From CAVPJC01 sp963705155 (GTDB taxonomy: Bacteria; Chloroflexota; Anaerolineae; Anaerolineales; UBA4823): a DNA stretch of 64,000 nt. The notes under the pieces were generated by a model. That model was given only the letters and a program-made list of their open reading frames with translations. It was not told the DNA's origin and made no database searches. Position 1 is the first letter of the stretch. The number at the start of each line of letters is the position of its first letter. The DNA lies in assembly GCA_963705155.1 (NCBI GenBank), contig CAVPJC010000014.1, forward strand, positions 310,001-374,000, in the 5' to 3' direction. A program made the translations under genes and the position numbers. Positions 1 to 11,179 of the stretch are shown piece after piece.

Positions 1-1
1 G

Positions 2-808
2 AAGCGCGCCTTCCAGCTCTACCTGCGCCTCGTTGATGTTCAAATCCGGTCACAGATGCAGTACCGTTCATCGTTTGTCCTGGAAACTCTTGCGACAGGG
101 ATAGCCAATTCGATGGGTTTTATTACCATTGCCCTGGTGCTGCAAAGATTTGATCAAATCGCCGGTTGGGAATTGAAGGAGGTGGCATTCCTGTTTGGTC
201 TGATCGAGTTTTCATTTGGGTGCATGGATATGCTGTTCAGTGGATTTGACCCGGATTTTTTTTCACTTTATATTCGGCGGGGCACATTTGATCAACTATT
301 ACTCCGGCCGGTGGACATCACTCTGCAGGTGTTTGGGTCGCGTTTCATTTCTCGGCGCATTGGCCGAATGATCCAGGGATTTTTGATAATACTTCTTGCA
401 ATCTCGTGGAACGATATCCACTGGACATTTGCCAAGATATTGTACTTGCCTGTTGTCATCCTGAGCATCATCGCCTATTTTGGGGGTTTGTTTGTTGTGG
501 GTTCGGCAATTACATTTTGGACCGGAGAATCGATCGAAGCCATGAATGCGCTCACCTACGGCGGCTCGGAAATGATGTCTTACCCGATGGATATTTATCC
601 CAATTGGATGCGGCAGTTCTTCACATTTATCCTGCCAGCCATCTTTGTTAATTATTATCCGGCTTTGTATTTCCTGGACATGCCAGACCCATTTCATTTT
701 CCAAAGTTTGTTATGTTTCTTGCGCCTATTGCCGGTTTTGGAGTTCTTGTGATAAGCATGGTCTTTTGGAATTATGGAATTCGCCATTATCAAAGCACGG
801 GGACCTGA
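2..808 (+). CDS. ABC-2 type permease (partial, start lies before the window)
   Basis: The reading frame is open from base 2, so the true N-terminus is upstream; 268 residues are visible. The protein is strongly hydrophobic with about six membrane segments, and its first visible residues (FQLYLRLVDVQIRSQMQYR) match the cytoplasmic lead-in of ABC-2 permeases of the COG3694 type. Its TGA stop overlaps the ATG of the following ATPase by one base (TGATG), so the two are translationally coupled. By family knowledge such pairs, usually with a second permease (COG4587), form an exporter of unknown substrate; that second permease is probably just upstream. The substrate cannot be inferred. Confidence 0.85.
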   Translation, partial: KRAFQLYLRLVDVQIRSQMQYRSSFVLETLATGIANSMGFITIALVLQRFDQIAGWELKEVAFLFGLIEFSFGCMDMLFSGFDPDFFSLYIRRGTFDQLLLRPVDITLQVFGSRFISRRIGRMIQGFLIILLAISWNDIHWTFAKILYLPVVILSIIAYFGGLFVVGSAITFWTGESIEAMNALTYGGSEMMSYPMDIYPNWMRQFFTFILPAIFVNYYPALYFLDMPDPFHFPKFVMFLAPIAGFGVLVISMVFWNYGIRHYQSTGT

Positions 809-1791
809 TGATCATCGTCACTGATCTACGAAAGCACTTCCAATTATTAAAGCACCATCGCGGCACATTTGGGGCGCTCCGCAACCTGTTCAGTCGTGAA
901 TACGATATTGTTCGGGCTGTCGATGGTGTCACCTTTAAAATCCATGAGGGAGAGCTTGTTGGCTATCTGGGTCCAAACGGAGCTGGCAAGTCAACAACAC
1001 TGAAAATGCTGACAGGCCTGCTTGTACCCACCAGCGGCGAGTTGTTGGTCAATGGGCGCATACCCTGGAAAGATCGAAAAGAGCATGTGGGTGTGATCGG
1101 AGCTGTTTTTGGCCAGAGAACCACCCTGTGGTGGGATCTCCCTGTGATCGAATCTTCGGATTTGAACCGCCATATCTACAGCATACCGGAAAATCGGTAT
1201 AAACAAAATTTACGTGAGTTCAAAACCCTTTTGGAATTGGATCCATTTCTAAACACACCGGTGCGTTCTCTGTCTTTAGGACAGCGCATGCGGGCAGAAA
1301 TTTGTGCTGCCTTGCTGCATGATCCTGGATTACTTTTTCTGGATGAACCGACTATCGGGCTGGATGTGGTTGCCAAAGAGCGGATCCGGCAGTTCATCCA
1401 TCACCTCAACAGGGAAAAGGGCACCACAGTGCTGTTGACCACACATGATTTATCGGACGTTGAGAAATTGTGTGACCGTGTCATGATCATCGACCATGGC
1501 AAGCTGCTTTATGATGGCAAATTGGAGCGGCTGCGTGAGCGATTTGGAGGTAAGCGGCGATTGGTGGTCGATTTTGCAGAAAATTATCCTCATCTGGATG
1601 TGGATGGGGCGGTTATCGTTGCCCATGACGGACTACGGGTTACCTATGAGTTTAATCGCGGTGAAGTGGCTGCATCTGACCTTATCGGGACGCTTTCCTC
1701 CAAATATCGCTTACACGATCTGGAAGTCAGAGAGCCGGAAATTGAACAAACCATCCGCAGAATTTACGAAGAGCGCTTATTAGAGAAATGA
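808..1791 (+). CDS. ABC transporter ATP-binding protein (COG4586 type)
   Basis: A 327-residue ATPase that energises the upstream ABC-2 permease at the inner face of the membrane. Visible motifs are Walker A GPNGAGKST (around residue 58), a signature-like LSLGQRMRAE, Walker B LLFLDEP and the switch His in LLTTHDLSD. The C-terminal ~80 residues form an extra domain typical of exporter ATPases. The ATG at 808 is chosen because it overlaps the permease stop and gives the family N-terminus (MIIVTDLRKHF); a longer reading from 766 would run inside the permease gene. The pairing suggests drug or lipid export, but the substrate is unknown. Confidence 0.9.
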   Translation: MIIVTDLRKHFQLLKHHRGTFGALRNLFSREYDIVRAVDGVTFKIHEGELVGYLGPNGAGKSTTLKMLTGLLVPTSGELLVNGRIPWKDRKEHVGVIGAVFGQRTTLWWDLPVIESSDLNRHIYSIPENRYKQNLREFKTLLELDPFLNTPVRSLSLGQRMRAEICAALLHDPGLLFLDEPTIGLDVVAKERIRQFIHHLNREKGTTVLLTTHDLSDVEKLCDRVMIIDHGKLLYDGKLERLRERFGGKRRLVVDFAENYPHLDVDGAVIVAHDGLRVTYEFNRGEVAASDLIGTLSSKYRLHDLEVREPEIEQTIRRIYEERLLEK

Positions 1792-1878
1792 ATCGGATTT
1801 TGCCTGACATGTTGCTCGGGAACATCCAGGATAACCGCAACGTTATAATACTTAAACTCATGGTAAGGAGTAACTTTT

Positions 1879-2759
1879 ATGTCTAAATTTCCTGTAAAAT
1901 TTATGTTTATCCTGTTTCTGGCTGTTCTCCTTGCGAGTTGTAATCTTCCGTACAGCCAGATTCCACCAACCGAACCTCCTGATGCAGCTTATACGGCCGC
2001 GGCTGAAACAATTGTCGCCCAGCTTACCGAGGTTTTCCCTATATCTACGCTTATGCCTTCTCCAACTACGACGCAGGCAGAAGTTGTTAATCAGATATCA
2101 CCCACTCCCACCCAAGAGCCGACAGTCACACTTACCCCGCAGCCATCCCTGACGCTTGCTCCAACAGCCACCGTAACACCTGCTGACAGCGATCCACGGG
2201 CAGCCCTGGGCGATCCTGATTGGACGAGACATTTAAAAATTCCACGAATTGGTCATTGTACGCCGACGAACATGCCGGTTTTGATATTGACAACGGAAAA
2301 CTAGAGATGGTCGCATTTTTTGGGGAAGGTCGTGATTCGTGGCTGCTGACCTGGCCGGATCCGCAGGATTACTATCTGGAGGCTGAATTCCAGACGCTTG
2401 AATGCCGCGGGTTGGATCGTTATGGTTTTATCATCCGTTCTGATGCCAGCACGGGTTATCTGGTGGGATTATCCTGCGACGGGCAGGTATCTTTGAGACG
2501 ATGGAATGGTGAGCGGTTCAAGGCGCTTCTCGATTGGTCTTCAAGTGCGGCTGCCCTGTCAGGCGGCAACCAGACCAACCGCCTGGGCGTAATGGTTAAA
2601 GGTGATCAATTCTCGGTATATGTGAACGGAAACCCGGCGGGTTCGGCCAGCGATGACACTTATTCCGATGGCAGCTTCGGTGTGTTTATTGGCTCCAAAA
2701 ATACAGATGGGTTTACAGTTGACATAACTGAGATATCTTATTGGGAAATTCCTGAATAA
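1879..2759 (+). CDS. Secreted lipoprotein with LamG/DUF1080-like domain (frameshifted)
   Basis: The signal peptide ends in a lipobox (LLASC, Cys about 21), then comes a Thr/Pro-rich linker (about residues 60-100) and a ~180-residue beta-rich domain resembling concanavalin/LamG or DUF1080 folds. The reading frame breaks near 2224: the first frame ends at 2304, while the conserved domain continues in another frame from about 2220. One missing base after GDPDWT restores a single 293-residue protein. The start is supported by AAGGAG a few bases upstream. A TATAAT sits at 1844-1849 without a convincing -35. It is probably a cell-surface glycan-binding lipoprotein; no enzyme active site was recognised. 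Confidence 0.65.
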
Positions 2760-2819
2760 TGATGATAAAATTTATCTGATAATATTCTGGATTACACTAG
2801 TTATGAGGGATGGTGAGCG

Positions 2820-3381
2820 ATGAATTCCGGCTGCCAGAAACGAGTACGAAAGCTATACGATTGGGAAATTCAGGAGTTCCACTCCGTATTCGGGGATACT
2901 TTGCGTTACGATGACGTCCGAATTCATGAGTGCGCAACGTTTCCAGACCGAATCGACTCGGTTGGGTAGAAAATTAAAAGGCATGGCCCCGCCAAAACCG
3001 GGTGAACACAACGCCATCACACTGGGTAATCATTGTTTATTTCCGGTGCAACTGCCTGAGGCTCTTCCCGGTCCAAATGACCCTGAGAGTTACAAGATGG
3101 ATTGGCTGGTTCATGAGCTAACCCACGCCTGGCAGTACCAGCATATGGGCTGGAAATACCTGATCAAGGCTGTCCGCGCCCAGTTACGTGAAAAGGAGCT
3201 GGCGTATGATTATGGTGGTCAGGATGGTCTGCTGAAAAGCCGCCAGAAAAGCAAGCTTTTCAAAGACTTTAACCCGGAGCAGCAAGGGAACATCACCCAG
3301 GCATATTATTTACGCAAGCGTTCCGGAAAAGATATCTCGGCCTGGGCAGATTATATTGAGGAATTGAAGAAAACGGTGTAA
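2820..3381 (+). CDS. Small HEXXH-motif protein, DUF4157-like (frameshifted)
   Basis: The first frame starts at ATG 2820 and carries FGDTLRYDDVRIHE; it stops at about 2967, and the rest (RLGRKLKGM to the stop at 3381) lies in the next frame. Removing one T near 2958 joins them as PDRID-RLGRK and gives 186 residues. The core has VHELTHAWQ, a zinc-protease-like HEXXH, as in DUF4157/eCIS core-domain proteins, plus a conserved-looking HNAITLGNHC segment. No signal peptide is seen. It may be a metallopeptidase or a degenerate relative. The function is unknown; the join is inferred from the family-like N-terminus. Confidence 0.55.
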
Positions 3382-3401
3382 GCCACCTCATGCTTTAGTC
3401 C

Positions 3402-4623
3402 TTAGCCGGATATGACTTCAAAAAGGCGCAAGGCCAGGGTTTCTCGAGAGTAATGCTGCTCGGTGAAAGCTCGGCCGCTCCTGCCCATGGCTTCCCTGGC
3501 TGCAGAATCGCCCTTAAGGTTCAGTATAGCCCTTGCCAGTGCGGAGGCATCTTCGGGGGGAACGAACACACCTCCATTGGCTTCTTCCAGAATTTGACGG
3601 GCCTCGCCTTCCACACTGAGCAGGACGGGTCGCTGACACGCCCACGCATCAAAAAGCTTGGATGGCAGTGCGCCTTTGAATATTTCAAGTTTTCTCAATG
3701 GGATCAAAGCAACATCCGCCGCAGACAGATAACTCGGGATGACTTCCCTGGGTTGTTCGGGAAGCAAGCTGATATTATCCAATCCATAATACTGGATGAG
3801 TTTGGCAATTTCCGCCTTCTGATGGGCCATCTCCAATCAATAGAATGTGCACGTCTTGGGCTTCTTGAAGGAGCCTGGCAGCCTCCACAACGCTTTCCAA
3901 GCCCTGGGCAATCCCGTGTATTCCGGCATACACCGGTACGAATTTGCCTTCCAGCCCCAGCTTTTTTCGAATGACTTGACGTTCTTGCTGAGAGAACTGA
4001 AAGAGATCGATGTTGGCTCCATTGGGTATGATGGCGATTTTGTCAGAATCGATGCCGCGTTGCACCAGACGTTGATAGATCCCGTTGGTTACAACGATGA
4101 TTTTTTTGGCTTTGTGATAACAGCTTTCCTCCAGGCGGGTCGCCAGGGCAATTGCGCGCCGGTTGGTGAGCTCTCCGAGGGCAACCGCCGATTCGGGCCA
4201 AAGATCGCGCACCTCAAACACCAGGGGGATGCGCCTCAGGTTGCTCAAAGCCAGGGCAGCGCCGCCAACAAAAAGAGGTGGTGACGTGGCAATCAGCAGG
4301 TCATATCTGCCGCGCGCCAGCAGTAATCCAGCCAGCGTGGCATTGATCATGTAAGAAAAATAAAAAAGCATCCGGTTACGGAAATTTTTTACGGGTGAAG
4401 CCTTAACCCACACCCGGATAACCTCCATCCCTTCGAGTTGAGTGCGCTCAAATAATTTTCCCTGGTACTCTCTGGGGATGATTCCCGATGGATGGTTGGG
4501 CATCTCCCCGATCACCGTGACGGAGTGACCCATGCGTACCAGGTTACGACCCATTTCATAAGCGCGTGTCTGGGTAGCGCCTGATTCGGGAGGAAAATAC
4601 TGGGAGAGATACAATATTCGCAT
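3402..4623 (-). CDS. GT4-family glycosyltransferase, WbuB/WcaI-like (frameshifted)
   Basis: Once a one-base insertion near 3815-3826 (right after LLIGDGP) is removed, this is a 406-residue GT-B glycosyltransferase. The N-terminal acceptor domain starts MRILYLSQYFPPE; the donor domain holds IIPNGAN, the GDGP turn and the EX7E-like region around KLFDAWACQRPVL. The ATG at 4623 is preferred over an upstream methionine because it gives the family N-terminus and sits one base from the stop of the preceding gene. It is the last gene of the polysaccharide operon. The expected role is transfer of a nucleotide-sugar residue onto a lipid-linked glycan; donor and linkage cannot be told. Confidence 0.8.
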
Positions 4624-4624
4624 A

Positions 4625-5788
4625 TCATACAGATGACTTGAGCAAGGTTTGATACAGTTCACTAAGCTGGTTCATAAGCGTTTCCCAATTGTACCGCTCG
4701 CGTACAGCTCGATGTCCCGCAGTGCCCATCTGCTGGGGAATTTCTTTTGTAAGCCACCACTGGCGAATTGTTTCGGCAGTGTCTTGGGGAGACGCCAGTG
4801 GATCAACCAGGATGCCACAATGCTCGCGGTTGACAATTTCTGAGATCATTGGAAAGTCACTGGCTATCACTGGCAGCCCGGCAGACATGTATTCGAATAG
4901 CTTCACCGGGAGGGCTGCTTTGTAGCGTGGTTCAGGCATCAGGATAGCCAGGCCGACATCTGCCCCTTTAAAATTTCGGGCATGTGGCTGTACGGTATCC
5001 AGCCAGGCAATTCAATCGAGGTCTCGTGCCTTGCCATGTGTCTTCGCAGTGCCTGTTCTTCGCTGGCTGGTGTAAAAACACCTGCGAGCACGAGCTTTGC
5101 TGGTACGCCAAGAGATTGTAAATTGCGAAGGATATCGACATATACCAGGAGACCGCGATCGGTGGACAATCTACCTGTATAGATCAATCGCAGAGTTGGT
5201 CGGGTAAAAACGGCCGCCGGTTGATTGCAGAAATCGATGGAGGGATAATGTCCGATGACAATCACACGCTGGTTGTCGCGCAGGTAGATTGCCCCAAGCG
5301 TGCCATCGACCGTGACAACCGCGCTTGACAACCTGGCTGCGAGGTGTTCTGCCCGCTGAATTTGGGCATGCAGAAATTTACCGCCCCACCCTTTGAGGCG
5401 GGGTTCGACCAGGTCAGCATAGTATTCATGGGCATCATAAATCACCGGTTTCCTGTGAATTTTTCCCCAGATTGATCCGACCGGCAGGGTGTCGAAATCA
5501 TGGCAATGAACCAGGTCGGGACTAATTTTTTGTAGTATTTTGAATGCCTCTAGCCAGAATCGTGGCAGCTTTAACAGTTGACCGGTTCCAATCCCATAAG
5601 AAGAGCGGATATTTTGAACCCTGAGTAATCTTAACGCCGCAGGGTAAGATCTCCTCGGGTGGAAATTCAAATCTACGATCCCAGCAGATCACTGTGATTG
5701 CATATCCTGACGAGGAAAGACCTGTCACCTCTTTCAGCACACGCGGGTCAGGTCGAAAGCCATTGGACAGCAACATGGAAATTTTCAT
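4625..5788 (-). CDS. GT4-family glycosyltransferase (two frameshifts)
   Basis: Three reading frames combine into one 387-residue glycosyltransferase. The first break is near 5635-5650, in GVKI before RVQNIRSSYG. The second is at the G run 4963-4966 (minus-strand AAAGGGGC), where one G is missing; restoring it gives EILKGADVGLAILMPEP. Motifs include DLVHCHDFDTL, IYDAHEYYAD, LIYTGRLSTDRG and KLFEYMSAGLPVI (donor-binding EX7E region). The start overlaps the asnB stop (ATGA). It acts in the cytoplasm on an exported glycan intermediate; the sugar is unknown. Confidence 0.78.
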
Positions 5789-7751
5789 GGCGCTTCACCC
5801 GATCCGTCGATCATCTGACGCATCCAAAGTTCCAGATTTAACCAACGCCAGGCTAACCCGGTCAGATCAACAGCACCGGTGGAATGATCAGTAAAGGCCT
5901 GCCGAATTGCAGGCACATCAAAATAAGGCCGGCTGGCAAAGGTTGACGATGTGAATATTTCGGTAGCCCAGGCAAATAAATCCTTGGCTATCCAGTCTTT
6001 TTCCGGGGTTACAAACCCCATTTTGTCGATGCGTGTGCGGATCGTTTCGGGCAATACTCCCCGCAGTGCGTTCCGCAATATTACTTTGGTCACACCTCGA
6101 TGGATTTTTTGATGGTCGGGTAAGCGGGAGGCAAATTCTACCAGGCGATAATCCAGAAATGGCACCCGGGCTTCAATGGAGAATGCCATGGAATTCCGGT
6201 CTTCATAATGCAGCAATTTAGGTAAGCTGAGTTTTGTAAAATTAGCATAGAGATTTCCAGAAAAAGGATCCAAACCGGTGGGCAGGGTTTCCATATCACG
6301 ATCCGAGAAGCCTCTCGAGAATTCCGGATGGATACCCAGGACACGCGTGCCGAACCATCGGGTGCGCCGGAAGTGTCGTGCCATGCGGATTATTGCGGCC
6401 GGAAGAAAGGGGCGTAGTGTTCTGGCCGCCATTGCAGGATACCCGCTTCCAAACCGGTGATGGTAAGCATTCCATTCGGCTTTCATGTTCAAGAGCGCGC
6501 CGCGCTGCAACATCCCTCCCCAAAAGTAATCAAAATTACTATGGTAGCCAGCAAGGATTTCATCACCGCCTTGCCCATCTAATGTAACACGTACGCCGCG
6601 TTGGCGAGCTGCCCGCATTACACACCATTGCGCATAGACACTCAATGAACCGAATGGCTCATCTTGATGCCAGATCAAGCGAGGTAGATCATCCAGTAAT
6701 TTTGATGGTGATGGAAAGATGTAATTCGCTTCAGCGTTGGTTGCCTCGAGTACCTTTTCAATGTATTGCCGTTCGTCATAGCGTTGGTCTTCGAAACAAG
6801 CCGAAAACGTTTTTTGCTGCTGTCCAATCAGAGCAGGATCGAGAACGTGGTCACGGAATATTAACCGGTTTGCGATGGTCACAATAGCTGATGAATTTAA
6901 ACCCCCGCTCAAACAAGTGCCAATTGCCACGTCGCTGCGCAGGTGGATTTTACTGCATCTTCAAGCAATTCCTTGAAATCCCGGGAGTAAGTTGCATCAG
7001 TTTCGAGATCTCCCTTATTGGAAAAATCAAGATCCCAGTATCTTCTGATTGAGATATTTCCATTTTTGATCGTTAGGGTGTGCCCAGCCGGTAGCTGTAG
7101 AATATCCTTGAAAAATGTCTCTTCTGTGTGATCCAGCAGGTTGCAGGACAGATAGTCGTAAATCAATGGATCATTGGGTTTTTTAGCAAGGGGAGTGAGC
7201 ATCAGCAGCGCTTTGATCTCTGATGCGAATGCGAATAATCCTGCTTTCCAGCAGTAATAAAATGGCTTGATGCCGAACCTGTCCCTAGAGCAGAAAAGGG
7301 TTTTTTTAGTCGAATTCCATATTGCAAAGGCCCACATCCCGTTGAAGCGCTCAAGACACCGTTCCCCCCAAACCTGAAAGGCCGCAAGTACGACTTCAGT
7401 ATCGGTGCCGGTTTGAAATTCAATCCCTTGTTGCTGCAATTCCTTACGCAGTTCTATGAAGTTGTAGATTTCTCCGTTAAAAACGATCCATGACAAGCCG
7501 TCACGGCTGCGCATGGGTTGATGGCCGGCTTGCGAGAGATCGAGGATCGCTAGCCGACGGAATCCAAACGCCATATCCCAGGTGCGGGCGTCTGTGTAAG
7601 TGGCTTCGCTCCATGCTCCGGTTGTGGTATTTGAAAAGAAAAAGCCCTCATCATCCGGGCCGCGGTGTTGTAGAACACGAGTGGCGCGAAGAACGGCTTC
7701 GGTGAAGACTGGCAGACCTGTTGTCTGCCAGATACCCACAATACCGCACAT
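5785..7751 (-). CDS. asnB: Asparagine synthase (glutamine-hydrolysing), cluster type (frameshifted)
   Basis: A 655-residue enzyme after correction of one missing base at 6945-6946 (AAATCCACC should read AAATCCCACC), which joins DAVKSHLRSDVAIG. The N-terminal class II glutaminase begins MCGIVGIW with Cys2 as nucleophile, followed by QHRGPDDEG and NGEIYNF. The synthetase domain has the ATP pyrophosphatase loop CLSGGLNSSAI and LDGQGGDE. The family makes Asn from Asp and Gln, but AsnB homologues inside polysaccharide clusters often amidate sugar acids or other carboxylates. Since it is embedded between glycosyltransferases with ATGA overlaps on both sides, a glycan-modifying role is inferred. Confidence 0.85.
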
Positions 7752-8973
7752 CAGACCTGCTCCCTGGCGAGTTTTTGATAGAGGTGCACAAGTTTGTTTA
7801 GCTCAACGTCTGCATTCAATAATTGTGCTGCGTCGAGCGCTGCATGTTTCATCTGGTCAATCGCCCCAGGGGTTAACCGATTGAGAGTTTTAGCGACTGT
7901 CTGAGGATTAAAGGAATCCGCTACAACACCAAAACCATATTGCCTGCACATGCGGGCCATCTCGGGTGATGGACCAACACATACAGCCAGCCCGGCGTGG
8001 ATAAAGTCAAAAAACTTATTGGGGGAAGCTGCTGAATTATTGTAATTGTTGGCGGGCAACAAATAGAACCCGATATCAAAGTTGGCGATCTTCTGGGTGA
8101 CGCTCTCCGGCGATACTGGTCGGTGAAAAGTGACCCGTCCAGGGGCAACTTGGTCGGCGGTATTTCTTTAAAAGAAATTTTTGCTGGATCGCCCATCAGC
8201 ATAAAATTTAAATCAAAACGAGTATCGAGGTGGGCTACTGTCAAAACCATCAACTCGGGTTTCCGAACCTGTGCCAATATACCATGATGTATAAGTTGGA
8301 CTCTGTCTGGAGAAGTAGGCCTAAAGGTGATCCCCGGATTGGGTTGTGGAGTGTTCAAAACAACGATTGGTAAAAAACCAAATTCAATATGGTATTTTTC
8401 CGCAATTGTTTGGTTAACTGTGATGCTCGCTACAGTTTCGGGTATATAGCGCCGGAGAACGTACTCACGCAAGGGCCGCAGGAACAGATTCCAGATCAGT
8501 CCCTCCAATTCCAGCGGGGCGTACTCGTGCAAATCTACCACTACTTTTGCGCCAATCACATCTGCGGCGCGGCACGCTAGTGGCAGGCTCATCCAGTCAT
8601 TGGCATGGATAAATTTCGGCCTTGATTTGAGTAGGTAACGGTACGCTTGTTGGCATTCCCGTCACGCCCAATACCACGACTCGTAAGCCACCTGTGGGAA
8701 GAGCCGTCCAGCAATCAGTTGGAAATATGGAAGGAGTTGACCTGAACGAATGCGCCGCGTAAGTTTTTGACTGGCTGTGAGGTTTGCTGAATGATGCATC
8801 GGCTCTAACGTCAGCATTTCCACGTCGGGCATATCCGGTAGATCACCGTAGCCGATGGCGCTAATTTGGAAATAGCGTCGTAAATATTGGATTTGCCGGA
8901 GAACTCGAGCATCGCTGGCAATCCTGGAAAAGGCAACAATCCCTATCCGGATTCCTGAACTACACATACTCAT
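7751..8973 (-). CDS. Glycosyltransferase, GT4-like (one frameshift, one in-frame stop)
   Basis: The N-terminal part (IRIGIVAFSRIASDARV) runs to an in-frame TGA at 8662-8664, continues in the same frame (RECQQAYRYL, then AKVVVDLHEYAPLE), and shifts frame near 8145-8152 to FDIGFYLLPANN and NKFFDFIHAGLAV. Corrected length is about 407 residues. The layout (acceptor domain, DLHEYAP, donor-binding segment near the C-terminus) is that of GT-B enzymes. The ATG at 8973 overlaps the flippase stop, and its own stop overlaps the asnB start. No SECIS-like hairpin follows the TGA, so selenocysteine is unlikely; CGA to TGA by one transition would explain it. Either an error or a decayed gene. Confidence 0.65.
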
Positions 8974-10352
8974 TTTTTGAAACTGTCATTGCGGGAGTTG
9001 ATCATTTGAACTACTCGTTTAATCAATATTAGATCACTCGGCTGTGGAAATATAAGATGATACCAACGTATACCTGTAATGCGGCCGTAATTCCAAATTA
9101 GTAATACTGCAACGAGAGAGTAAGAAATGGTGGATGATAAGGCGGCCCCAATAGCTCCGTACCTCGGGATCAAAATAATATTAGCGAGCAAGTTGATCAG
9201 GGTTCCTGTCCCTGTGATATAAAGGTTGATTTCCACACGGCCCCTGCCAGCCAGATCGTTTGCCAGAATTTTACCCACGTTGAAAAGAAGTATTCCAGGC
9301 AGGATGGCAATCAATGGCAGAACAGATGCTGAAAAATCTTCTCCATAAAAGACCGGAATTGCCCAGGGGGCAATCAATCCCAAGCCAAGCGATATCGGGA
9401 TAGAAATACCCAGGACCAACCGGCTTACTAAGGGAGTAATCCGGCGTTGCTTTTCCTGCTCATCGAATAAGGATGCGATGCCGCGGGAATAACGCGCTGC
9501 TGAGTGCTTCTGCAGGCATCCACAACCGTTCTCCTAATCCGACAGCCACACTATAAATCCCAACCGCGCCGGTGCCCAAAAATATACTAAGGATGTAATT
9601 GTCCATGCGATAACCCAGAAAACCCAGCAGATTACTTAAGTGTGCTTTTATTCCATAATCAAAAACGTGGCGGAGATATACTTTATCAGGTATGAGGCTC
9701 ATGGATGGTAAATGATCAATTTTTTTCATTAATAACCAGATCAAAGATGCCAGACCAATGCTTACACCGACTATGTAGGCTATTAGAGCTCCAAGAGCAC
9801 CCAGGTGAAAGCCCCAGACTAAGAGGATCACGAGCAATAAAATAGCCATCTGGCTGACCATCCCCGGTAAATTATAACTACGAAAATCCTGCATTCCTTG
9901 AAAGATTACCCCAAGAAACCGGGTTTGCATGTTGACAGGGATGATTAACAGGCTGAACAATAATAACGATACCGGGATGTGTGGAAAAATCCAATTGCCA
10001 AACAAAAAAATGACAATTATTCCGAGGACGATTGCAACCAGGCTGATCCAAAATGAAATCGCAATGTTCTGGCGGAATACCTCACCGGTAGAGAACTCAC
10101 GGCGGCTGATGAAGTATACGCTAGCAGAAGCAATTCCTAGATTTAAGACCGTAATCAAAGTTTCCGATAACAATAAAGCCAGAGTATATACTCCCCGCCC
10201 TTCCTTGCCGAGGCCTCGAGCTAATAGTATCGAGATGAAAATTGCCAATAAGATGGTATACCCTTGTCGGAAAAAATTGATTAAAAAATCCGGGCAAGGC
10301 TACGTAATCCAAGTCGATTGTTTGATCCGATAGGAATACGCTGGTTGCTCAT
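8970..10352 (-). CDS. Polysaccharide flippase, Wzx/MATE-type (two frameshifts)
   Basis: A membrane protein of about 460 residues with about 12-14 hydrophobic segments, assembled from three frames. The start is ATG 10352 (MSNQRIPIGSNN), overlapping the preceding methyltransferase stop. One T is missing in the T run 10283-10288, and one extra base lies at 9477-9480 between SSALFPR and ASLFDEQEKQRR. The family signature GLGKEGRGVYTLALL near the N-terminus and FYGEDFSASVLPLIAI in the C-terminal half fit PST/Wzx transporters, which flip undecaprenyl-linked repeat units across the membrane. It is the only flippase seen in the cluster and so the likely exporter of its product. Confidence 0.85.
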
Positions 10353-11179
10353 AATTTCCTGGCAAAAAGTATCTTTACACCTGGGCAGGGAACCTTCAAG
10401 ATGCCTGCCAACAGGTCCAGAGTGTATTGCATGCTGCCGATGAGATTGATTAAGCCTGAGAGTTGTTTTTTCTCGAGTTTACTGATAGCTCGATGGATCT
10501 TTTGAATCCCATGAGCCAACGGGCTGCCATTTGCGCATAACGGATAGCTCATCGAATAAAAAATAGGTTCATAGTCAACCAGACGAAAGTTGTGAAGGTG
10601 GAGTTCTTCGAGGTAGGCTGAACCCGAGCGATGATACTCATGATAAAAAGGGCCATATGGTTGTTGGCAGAAACCATCACTGAGCAACAACCATCCACCT
10701 GGTTCTACATAATTTGCCAGGTTGGCTACTGCTCTATGAAATCCTGTATCGTCGGTGATGTGAAATAGCACGTCAAAGGCAGTCACGAGGAAGAATTTTT
10801 TCCCATTAAATATATCGGCAGCCTGGAGAGCCGTAAGATCGGCAAGTTTGAAATGGTGGGAAGGGTAGCGCTTTTGCAGGGTATTAACACTAACCTCGGT
10901 TATGTCGATGCCTGTAATGCTGAAAGGTATTTGTTCCTGCCAAAATGGAATATAGGCGCCACTGCCAACGCCACAATCCAGGATTGTTTTTCCAGCAGGC
11001 CGAATCTTGTTTTTCCTAAGTCCGCGAAGAAGGGATGCAAATCTCAGTCGATACAGCCAACGATTATAAGTGATGCCGAGCCCCAGGTAACCGACAAGGT
11101 TAATATCGAGAGCATCACAAGACAGACGCTTTTCCCAATAGGTATGGGGATCATATGGCTCCATGCGTTTATTCGACAC
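10349..11179 (-). CDS. Class I SAM-dependent methyltransferase
   Basis: A 276-residue intact protein with a Rossmann SAM site: ILDCGVGSGAYIPFW (motif I) and ITGIDITEVS (acidic loop); LVTAFDVLFHI follows as the post-motif strand. The ATG at 11179 overlaps the preceding glycosyltransferase by 11 bases; an ATG five codons later (MEPYDPHTYW) is the alternative. Genes of this type within glycan clusters usually O-methylate a sugar or terminal residue, sometimes capping the chain. That role is inferred from position only. Confidence 0.75.
   Translation of the reverse strand: MSNKRMEPYDPHTYWEKRLSCDALDINLVGYLGLGITYNRWLYRLRFASLLRGLRKNKIRPAGKTILDCGVGSGAYIPFWQEQIPFSITGIDITEVSVNTLQKRYPSHHFKLADLTALQAADIFNGKKFFLVTAFDVLFHITDDTGFHRAVANLANYVEPGGWLLLSDGFCQQPYGPFYHEYHRSGSAYLEELHLHNFRLVDYEPIFYSMSYPLCANGSPLAHGIQKIHRAISKLEKKQLSGLINLIGSMQYTLDLLAGILKVPCPGVKILFARKL

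Noticed and set aside
3453..4284. Long plus-strand reading frames opposite the glycosyltransferases (about 140-170 codons)
   Set aside because: They lie antisense to a gene with clear GT4 motifs, have no family resemblance and no ribosome binding site.
8655..8670. TGA in a glycosyltransferase and TGA at 29645-29647 in mrfA as further selenocysteine codons or TGA-as-Trp recoding
   Set aside because: No stem with a GGTCT-type loop follows either, neither protein family uses selenocysteine there, and TGA serves as a normal stop in many genes here (many ATGA overlaps).
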